Part shown: piece after piece, positions 50,012 through 59,600 of the stretch | Layout: every line of letters starts with the position of its first letter | How positions within the stretch are numbered: the stretch's first letter is position 1 | Assembly (NCBI GenBank): GCA_051294375.1 | Contig: CM119263.1 | Coordinates: 17,632,628-17,696,627, forward strand | Source of the DNA: Paraspadella gotoi | Taxonomy: Eukaryota > Chaetognatha | Direction: 5' to 3' | DNA length: 64,000 bases | Notes under the pieces: model-generated | The model's database searches: none | The model's input: only the letters and a program-made list of their open reading frames with translations | What the model was told of the DNA's origin: nothing | Translations under genes and position numbers: made by a program

Positions 50012-50220
50012 AACTTTACTATTCGACGACCGCAACCAACCTTAGGTACCACCGGTCGGTGCTTTGTTAACCAATTTAATTTTGTTTTTCCTCTAGCGTC
50101 GAATCAAGTTTGCACAATAATATACTTTTTTTTGGTTCACTAATACAAATTTTATAATTTTATAATAAATAATAATTGTATTAAATTTATTTTAATTGCT
50201 ATTTTTATGTTTGAGGTTTT
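50012..50220 (+). repeat. Single arm of the 27348-28232 foldback family
   Basis: AACTTTACTATTCGACGACC, CCGGTCGGTGCTTTGTTAA, CCTCTAGCGTCGA and TTTTATGTTTGAGGT match the left arm at 27349-27555 collinearly. Confidence 0.75.
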
Positions 50221-50282
50221 TTTACTTACGAGTTTTATAAAAAAAAATCTTAAAAGAATAGGATCGAGCCTACCTTCAATGA

Positions 50283-50580
50283 TAACCAAATATTGATGCG
50301 ATGATCACCAAAGGATTGATGAGATGATCACCAAATGATTGATGCGATGATAACCAAATATTGATGCGATGATAACCAATAATTGATGCGATGATAACCA
50401 ATAATTGATGCGATGATAACAAAATGATCGATGTGATGATAACCAAATGATTGATGTGATAATAACCAAATGATTGATGCGATGATAGTCATTCATTGAT
50501 GTGATGATAATCATTCATTGATACGATGATAGTCATTCATTGATGCGATTATAGTCATTCATTGACGCAATGAATCATTC
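50283..50580. repeat. ~21-bp minisatellite (TTGATGCGATGATAACCAAA)
   Basis: About 13 imperfect head-to-tail units of 20-22 bp based on TTGATGCGATGATAACCAAA, drifting to ATTGATGCGATGATAGTCATTC at the right. The open reading frame on the minus strand is a by-product. Confidence 0.85.
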
Positions 50581-51409
50581 ATCATAAATAAAACAAACAA
50601 ATGCGTGTATGAGTGAAAGAGAGAAAGAAAGAAAGAGAGAGAGTGAGAAAGAGAATAAATCTACGAAAATCTTGGATGTAAATTTTGGATTTTGCATTGA
50701 GAAAAAAGCGCGGTATAAATGACGATAATAAAAGTTTTTAAAAAGAAAAAAATAATCAAAATTTTTTAAAAAACGATCACGCAAGAGATCGTACAGACAG
50801 AGAGAGAGACAGAAAGAGACAGAAAAAGATATAAAAAAATAGAGAGAGAAAGAGAGAGAAAGCTGGACAGCCACTGGAAGGCAGCTGTACAATCACTGCA
50901 GAGCCTGAACTCGTTTTTAAAGGGTTCAGAAATGGCAGCAACTGACAAAAATAAAAATAAAAATTTATATATAATTTAAAAAAAAAAAAAAATTACAATT
51001 GTTTACAATTAAAAATTGTCACAATTTTTTTCCAATCATAGCTTGTAAAAGATTTTATTTTTATTTGTATTAAATTTAAGTTATAGCTTTTCATTAAAAA
51101 GGTTTTTTGATTTTACATGTTTTTTATTGATTCAAAGATTTTTTTATGAATTTTATCTTCAATATTATTTACTGCAATATGTAAATTAGATTAAAGAATT
51201 TCTATATATTAATTTGGATACTATAATCTTATTTACATATTGCAGTAAAGCATAATGAAGTAGAAATTCAAACAAAAAATATTTGAATCCAAATGTAATA
51301 TGAAAATTTCAAAGCTATTTCAAGTCCCAGCCAAAACTATAAAAGCGTAGTAGTTTTTATATAAAAACAGCGTGACTACGTCACAAAAAAACTTACCCAA
51401 AACAATACC

Positions 51410-51438
51410 GAGCCTGAACCGGCTTCGCCGGTAGGCTC
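51410..51438. other. GAGCCT/AGGCTC hairpin
   Basis: GAGCCTGAACCGGCTTCGCC followed by GGTAGGCTC folds into a GC-rich hairpin in AT-rich DNA, just outside a foldback core. Similar cGAGCCTgcagctgGC sequences occur near 50900 and 56715 beside other elements. Role unknown. Confidence 0.4.
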
Positions 51439-51444
51439 GATAAA

Positions 51445-51960
51445 AATAATTTTCGGACATTTCAACTTCAATGTAAGCCATCATCAGCCATCATCAAAAA
51501 AAAAAAAAAAAAAAAAAAAATCATCAGCACAAAAACGAATTGATTTGTGAAACAAATATTTTTACAGACTTTCTCTCTCTTTCTCTCTCTCTCTCTCCAA
51601 ACTTGAAAGTCTGTGAAAATATTTGTTTCACAAATCAATTCGATTTTTGCGCTAATGAATGTTTATATTGAAGCCGAAACATTCGAAATTTGTTTCTTAA
51701 TAAAACTCGTACGTAAACAAAAAAAGAAGGAAAGGAAAGGAAAAACAATATTTTTATGTTATACTTTTTAAACGGTTAGCAATTGGGTTAAGGTTGGTTA
51801 GGGATTAGGGGTGGTTAGGGATTTGTAATAAAAAGTTTTTCTACCTTTACCAGTGTCCTTTTTAGTAGTGAGATTTCTATACGTTGCTCATAATAAGTGA
51901 AAAAAAAAAATAACCAACTGCAAAATCCCTGTCGGCGAATGTAAATTATTTTTATAATTT
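51445..51960 (-). repeat. Core of the 27348-28232 foldback family
   Basis: The reverse complement matches 27560-28030: CATTCGCCGACAGGGATTTTG, AGAAAAACTTTTTATTACAA, TAACCAACCTTAACCCAATTGC and two TTTGTGAAACAAATATTT blocks facing each other around a CTCT microsatellite. Its flanks carry degenerate hammerhead halves (51460-51500 and 51640-51680). An A24 run lies at 51497-51520. Confidence 0.7.
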
Positions 51961-52143
51961 TTTTTTTTAATAAAATGTTTTCAATAATTTTCCGATAAGA
52001 TTTTAGGGCTGACCGACAGACCGACAAAGTGAATTCGACATACAGATCCGACTGAAAGAATAAAAGACTGCATTAACCTGCATAAGCATAGTTATAGAGA
52101 AGAAATATGCACCGCACCGCTTTTCATTACAACTTCTTCCTCT

Positions 52144-52208
52144 GTGGCTGAGCAGTCTCGCCTTAGTAAGTTACCTACCTTCATTCCAGGTTCGATCCCC
52201 GGCGATTC
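52144..52208 (+). mobile_element. tRNA-like SINE head
   Basis: TGGCTGAGCAGTC fits an A box and GGTTCGATCCCC a B box 44 nt downstream, the normal tRNA spacing. The T stem has four of five pairs. The bases before and after cannot form an acceptor stem, and a run of T follows. It is a tRNA-derived pseudogene or SINE head, unlike the family at 25932. Confidence 0.6.
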
Positions 52209-52461
52209 ATTTTTTTTTGTTATGATAGCCGTCGCTTATGGTTTCGAGGTCCAGATCTTCCGTTGCTTTCGTATCGCTAACGTTTGTTTTTTTTTATTTC
52301 ATAATTTTAAACGATTTTATCAATTTATAAATTAAATACGTCAATAAAATATGTTTTTAAATTACTGTTTTCTCTATAAAAACTTTTCAATGTCAAACAC
52401 CAGTTTAAATATTAGCTATTAATATAATTAATTAATATAATCCTAACAAGCACACAGTTTT

Positions 52462-53000
52462 TAGTCGGATCTGCTTATCAGCAGATTCCGACTCTATAAA
52501 CCACTTTGTCGGTCCGTCGGTCCCACCCCGTTAGCAAAAAACTCCTATTATTCTTGATTGGATGGATGGATTGGAATGAAATTTTGTGTGGGGAAGGGAA
52601 GTGTGTGATTGAGCTGTATATAAAGTTTCGATGAAATCGTGCCAGTGGAAATGAGTTAAGGTGGAAAAAACAAAAAAAAATCTATTACACTAGTTGAACG
52701 CCAATTAGTCATGAGTGGATGGGGCAATTGACTTGAAATTTTGTATGAGGGTAGGAAAGTGTATGGTTAAGCTGGAATCGTTTGAATGGAAATGAGTTAA
52801 AATGGAAAAAACATAAGTCATATTTACTAGAAATTTTTAACTAATTTTAACTCATAATTACTCGAATTAATCCTAATTGGATGAATAAATTTAGATGAAA
52901 TTTTGTGTGTGGTAGGAAAGTTTGTGATTGAGCAGATATGAAGTTTTGATGGAATCTAGGAGTGGAAATGTATTTGCATGAAAAAATCAAATGTCATTAT
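52462..53000 (+). repeat. Two tandem copies of the TTTTGTGTGTGGG family
   Basis: The first copy opens with an AGTCGGATCTGCTTATCAG / CAGATTCCGACT inverted pair and GTCGGTCCGTCGGTCCCACC, then the GATTGGATGGATGGATTGGA block. A second diverged copy starts at about 52700, a third partial one at about 52870. Confidence 0.7.
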
Positions 53001-53087
53001 TATTATTATTATTATTGTTGTTATTTTTTATGCTTACTCATAAATATTTTAATTAATTAGTTAAATAATTAATTAAAGTGAAAAAAT

Positions 53088-53400
53088 TATGAAATTTGAA
53101 AAAAAATTTAAAAAATGATGCAAGTTAAAAAATAATGGAAGTTTAAAAAATTATGCAAGATAAAAAAATTATGCAAGTTAAAAAAATTATGCAAGTAAAA
53201 TTTGAAAAAAAAGATTCAATTTAAAAAAATGATTCAAATTTAATAATTTAAAAAATGGAGCTAGTTTAAAAAATGATCCCAGTTTAAAAAATGATGCTCA
53301 CTGAAAAAATGATTTAACTTGAAAAAATGATGCAAAGTAAAAAAATGATGCGAGTTGAAAAAATGATGCAAAGTAAAAAAATGAGGCAAGTTAAAATAAT
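53088..53400. repeat. AAAAAATGATGCAAGTTA minisatellite
   Basis: Roughly 15 imperfect units of 18-20 bp. It is probably related to the TTGACCAAATTATGCAAG arrays at 24796 and 60416 (shared ATTATGCAAGTT). It ends about 245 bp before the arginase start. Confidence 0.8.
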
Positions 53401-53644
53401 TTGAGATGATTAAAAAAAATATTTGTACTTTATTTGTAATTATTTCTACCATAGTAACAGTTCAGTTTAATTCGTTGCAAGCGATTTACATGCATTGAAA
53501 TGTAATGATCAGTTAGGATCACAAATTGAAAGAATTATCGGGATTTATCATCTGATTAGCTGATTACCGCTTAATTATCGTAGGCATATCTGACATTGTT
53601 TGCTCAAACTTGTTAGTTTAGCGTTGCGTCTATTATGCGAATTC

Positions 53645-56600
53645 ATGTACATGTTGTGAGTTTTCGCTAAATTTTTACTTCTGAATTCCTATACTTTAGT
53701 GAAGGCGTATCTACCAGTAAAAGCATTGGAGTTGTGGGCGCTCCTATTTCAAAAGGACAAACCAAATCTGGCGTCGATAATGGACCAGACGTACTCAGGG
53801 AATTTGGCATACTTCGTAACTTGCAACGATTAGGATGGGACGTAACAGGTAACAGAAATCCCACAAAATATTTTAGTCTCTTATTAATAGTCTACGATTT
53901 CTTTAACTCTTAATATCAATATGTTTACGATATCACTTCTGATTAATTACATAAATTCACTAATATTTTATTCTGTAATAAAATCAGATTACGGAAATGT
54001 CGTTTTCAATTCCCTGGAAAACGATGTTCCGGTGGGAAACGTGCTCAGAGCCAAATCCGTGGGTCAGGCCACGAGTGCGATCGCCGACACCGTGGAGCGC
54101 GCTCTACTTGAAAACCACTTTTGTTTAACCCTCGGCGGCGATCACAGTTTAGCCATAGGCACCATATCAGGTGAATGACGTTATGGGATAGTCCATTTAC
54201 TCTACAAACAATTTCCTTCATATATTTTTTGTCAATCTGTCGGTCCGTTTTTTCGATGGAATTATTTACTGCACATACCCACTTACTATTTGGCCAAGGT
54301 CAATTCGAGTCACCTTAGTACGTAAATTTGTTGAGTTGAAAAACAAAAGTACAGGAATAACGTAGCATTTAACAATGTGCGATTTTTTAACAAAGTTTAA
54401 ACTTCTTATCAATTTCAACAAATCCGAGCTAGGTGCGGCGAGAGTTCATCATGATCTGTGTGTTTTGTGGGTCGATGCTCATGCAGATTTAAATACTCCA
54501 AAGACAACTGAATCCGGCAACCTTCATGGTATGCCTCTCTCATTTCTTTTGCACGAAATGAAAGAAAAGGTGAGCTTAGGAAATTTATTATTTGTCATAG
54601 AGAAAATATAAGTTGATTTATTTTAATCATATAGTTTGAAATCATTAAATTGTTCAGGGTTTATCACCGAAGGATTTGCCTAATTTTGAATGGGTCCATA
54701 CTTGTCTCGACGCAAAAAGCCTCGCATACATTGGCCTCAGAGATGTAGACCCCTTTGAAAAGCTTTTCTTGGAAAACCTGGGAATTAAGACAATTAGCAT
54801 CGACGACATAGAAAAATTTGGAATCGAAAGGTCAGTCATCATCTACATACTTCTAGTAAGGATGTTAAATTGTTAGTCCTGTTTATATTTTTCTTGTTTT
54901 AGAAGAACAGGACGGTAGGAAAAAGTTTCAGTAGGAATTAAAGTGAAAGTCAAGAGATGAGCAAAAGAAAGAAAAAGAAAAAGAAAGAAAAGATATACAA
55001 TTATACATACATACATATGTATTGTATGTTGACAGTTGTTTCGAGGATGCAATCAACGCCATTAACCCATTCAAGTCGCGACCGATGCATGTCAGTTTCG
55101 ATATCGACGCCCTCGACCCTAATTACGCCCCTTCTACAGGAACCCCCGTGAAAGATGGTTTGTGCTATTCTGAATACCAATATAATATCTATTCATTAAA
55201 TTTAACATTTTTAAAGCATTCTATTCCTTTACACCAGGTCTCACGATCAGAGAGAGTCTGTACATCGCTGAGCAGGTCGCGCTCAGGTACAATTAGTTAT
55301 TGGTTTACATTTAATTTATTTTTGCTTGGTTACCCAAAATCTAAAAAAAATATTTATATTTATTTATTCATTTATTTATTCAAATTGTTACTCATATTGT
55401 AAATTTCCACTAATGATGCTATCTATTATTTTTTCCTCATTGTTATTCAATAGCCTGAGAGAGAGAGAGAGAGTAAGAAGGAAACAAGAACAGTAATTCA
55501 AATGTGTTGCGCCGCAGTGACTGCCTTATCACGTATATTACTCGTGACATGACATTACGTAATATGACCTGACTGAATAACTACAATAACTTTCTTAGCC
55601 TGTGTATTTATGTCTTTTATTCTTTATAGTTTTCGGGATTCCTGAAGGCGGCGCTAGCAGTCACTTAGATTTAACGTTTTTTTCTGACTAACAAATAAAT
55701 AGGCAAATGGGCAAATTATAAGCGTTTTTCATGTAAGTGGGATAAACCAATGGACCGACAGACCGACCGAAAAGTGACTTATAGAGTTACTCCGCGAGTA
55801 CTCGCGGCGTAACTAAAAAAGGAGAAAGAAACAAAAATTAGGGTAAGTCTGGGTAATTCGGAACACTTAACATATAAAATGAAATAAAAAAATGGTACTA
55901 ATCTTTTATTATTTTTTTTTCGTGCATTAAGTATTTCAGCAACTTGACTTTCCATAATTAAAGTTACAGCATTCCGCTCCTGCTGCAGCAGCAATTTCAC
56001 AGTCACAGTCATATTGTACTTAATACTTAATACCATGATAGAAAAAAACTGTCGAGGTAACTTTCCAGATATTTTTTTGTATTTTAATGTAAGAATCGAA
56101 AAAAAAAATTAGATATCGAGAAACTTTGGCCTCTTGTGATTCATATGAGCTGTGTCTCATTTATCTATGACAAAAAATACAAGAGTTCCATGCAAAAGAA
56201 AATTAGTTGTCCAAAAAAATATTTCCTTCTTTTTTATCTTTTTTATTTTTAGATTTTTTTAAAAAAGCCCTGCTTTTGTAGTATCATGTTATATGGTTAT
56301 TGCATCATTTCTATTAGGATAGATTTAGGGATGAATATTAATTCATATCAAAAAATCTTAAAAGCATAAGGATTGTCGCAATAGCATAAGAAAAATGTGG
56401 ATTGACGACAAATTTTGATACTAAAAAAAATAAAATTTGAGAAAAGAAAATTAAATTATAAACAAAGAAAAATTCTATTTTGCGATTGTCAATAAAAAAA
56501 AATAATAAAGTATGGAAGAAAATGAAAGATACAGTTTCTGAAAAATAACAAAATGATAACTTGCACAAATGCGATGCTTAATTTTACGAGTTCAATCCTA

Positions 56601-59600
56601 ATTCAATTTTTTTTTTAATAAAAACGCAGAGAGAGAGAGAGAGAAAAGAAAGAAATCAAAAGGCAGCAGCAGAAACAGCAGGAGAAAAGAGAAAAAAAGA
56701 AAGAGCTACTGCAAAGCCAGCTGCAGGCTCGTTTTTTTCCCTATAATTATGAATCAGTGACTAGGGAAAAGAGAGAGGGAGAGAGACATGTAATTAAAAG
56801 AGAAAAGAGAGAGAAAGACATATGAAAATAAAAGAAAGAAAATTTGTTCGTTTTGATAAAACGTAAACAAAACATATTTAATAACTGTCCAGACTCAATT
56901 TTAAGCACATCGATGATGAGAAGCTGTATATAAATTTTCAGCTTCATACACCCAAATTTAATCATAAAAAAGGCGATCTATAATTTGGAACGCCGACGAA
57001 AACGACGCCACTTTTGCGCAAAAGCATTACAATATCGTCGCAAACGCTTAGCGATTGCGACGATAAAAAAGATGTTGTAGATGCTCCAGAATATTCTCTG
57101 TATATTATAAAGTATCAATATAAGTTATAAGGCTTTGGTAACTTTTCTATGATGTACAGAACCAGGTATCAAACTAGTAAAAAAAAATCACAAGATTTTG
57201 TTCAAGTGAAAGACAATGAATCATCACATTATGCAGCAACAACTCAAGCTTGGTTTACTTTATAGGGGATCAATCTTTTTCACTGCTTGCCAAGGACCCC
57301 AAATCTGATAAAAAATATTATGTCAGAAATATATTATTAACAATAATATGAAAATAATAAAAAAAGAGAAATATTTTTTTGGACAAATCATTTTGTTTTG
57401 CATGGAACTCTTGTATTTTTTGTCGTATATAAAAGAGACACAGCTCATATGAATCACAAGAGGCTAAAGTGTCTTTCTTACTTGTTTCTGAAGCCAATAT
57501 TAACCAAAAAGAGATGCTTCTCTCATAGAAAAGTCCACCAAACCAGCGATCACACAAAAAATAAGATTCCGAGATATCTAAAAAGTTTAAATAAGCTCTC
57601 AAGAGAACTAAAAAACCCAGTGACAACTTTGAGATCTGAAGATACCACGTGGGTAGAATTCGTTTAGAATCAAATCGAAATCTATCGAAATCACGGGACC
57701 AATCAGAATCAGCTGTACACTAGGGTGGAGTGATGAAAATATTGAGTGATTGAACATTATTTTTTTGCTGCCTATGGACATATAATTAATTAATTAAATC
57801 CTTTTAAAAATTTTTTTAGCATAACAGTATAGCAAATTCAATTATTTATGTAGTAATATCCTTAAAAATCGTTAAATTTCAAAATAATTTTTTTTTATTT
57901 TTAAGAACTGATTTGGATTCGCTGTAAAAAACTAAGAAACTTTTATAAAATATATATATGATATTTTAATGTTTAGATCACAAAAAATGACTAAAACGTT
58001 TTAACATATATAAGTTTCTACTACAGAGAATAAAAAAATCAGGAATTTTACCTTTTTTTCTATTTTAAACATTGAAGATGACAGAATTTTTGATAACATA
58101 TTTTATATTTTTGATTCAACTTTTTATGAAAGAATCTGAATCTTTATTAAAAGTTTTATAAACATTATTTTTAAAATTTATTATTTTATAAGGATATTAC
58201 TACAAATATATTATATTTTACTATTCTGTTCCCGAGTTAATATGAACGAAATATTTTTTGTACTAGTTAATCATACTATCTTACATCTAAATATCATTGT
58301 TCGATCATTCAAATAAATTTTTTGTTCTTGATGCTCCACTCTGAGATATGTCACTCCCAAATCCTCGCCCCGCGGGGCGGCTCTAGGGGCGCCCCAGGGG
58401 GCAGACTATTCCAGGGGGAGCAGCAAAATGGTCATTGAGGGGCGCCCCCTCTGGATTGCCTCAGGGGGCCGCCCCAGGGGGGTTCCCCCTGGGGCCAACA
58501 TTTTGGGTCTATTAGGGGCGCCCCTAATGCTTAGCCCCCTGGGGCAAAAAAAAGTCTGCCCCTGGGGGTAACCCCTTGGGGAGCAAAAAACTGCTCCCCC
58601 AGGGGCGAGTTAAAGAGAGAGCAAAGTTTAGATGAGAAAATATACTTTCTGACTATGTTATTATATCTGAGAATATTTCTCCTGTCTGTTACTCTCTCTT
58701 TCTCTCTCCCTTTTTCTTTTTCTCTCTCTCTTTTTCTCTCTCTCTTTTTCTCTCTCTCTTTTTCTCATTCACTCTTTCTTTTTTTTTCTCTCTCTCTGTT
58801 TTTCTCTCTCTATAGATCTTTTTTTTCTCTCTCTTTCAAGACTTGTTTTATTTTAACTGAATTAAATATACATATTTTTCAATTATTGTTAACTCATTTA
58901 TTTCATATTTATCTAAAAATTATAATTATTTGTATTTTTAACCCAATTATTTTATTTCAGTTAAAAAGATATAGAAACAAGTTTAGCAAACAATGTAAGA
59001 CGTAGCCACACAAATTTAGTGGTAAAAAGCTAATCAGTCATTTGTCTTCTTTTTTTGTCTTATTTTATCTTTCTTTTTTAATTTTTTTCCTTTTTTTTGT
59101 TGGATGGACATTAGGCCGAATAGGTTGAAACATAGAAGTCTCTCAAATAAATAATGATAAAGTGACTGTTAGAGAATATGAAAATAAAAATAATTTTAAA
59201 AAATTATCTTATTAATAAGCGCACGGAAGCATTTAAAGATTATTTTATTACTATATATAGTTAAAAAATTTTTTGGAATTTTTCAAATTTTTTTTAATGG
59301 ATTCTGATAGAGCTTTAAAAGTTAGATAAAGGTTATTAATACAAATTTTTAAAATTTTTTTGTTTTATTGATAAAAATTTTAAAAAACTATAAAATTTAG
59401 CCAATGATGATGATGATGATGATTTTTTAACGTTTTTTTGTTTTTTAACCAATTTCTTGTCAAAATTTTCAAAAAATTGTAGTACTAACTTTCATTTAAC
59501 TTTTCAAGCTCTATAGGAATCCGTTCTTAAAAACTAATTTTTTTTAAAAAAAATTTTTGTCATTTGTTATATATTAATAAATATTTAAAAGCTTCAGTGC

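Larger units (their letters stand above)
47696..53644. other. Repeat-rich spacer upstream of arginase
   Basis: No exon with supporting splice sites was found. It has low-complexity GTT/GTA-rich tracts (48330-48560, 49000-49220), the TIR repeat 49412-49973, a foldback arm 50012-50220, minisatellites 50283-50580 and 53088-53400, a foldback core 51445-51960, a tRNA-like SINE head 52144-52208 and two tandem copies of the TTTTGTGTGTGGG family (52462-53000). Confidence 0.6.

Noticed and set aside
57398-57667. 89-codon plus-strand frame
   Set aside because: It starts inside an inverted-repeat arm whose partner at 56125-56226 does not keep the frame.
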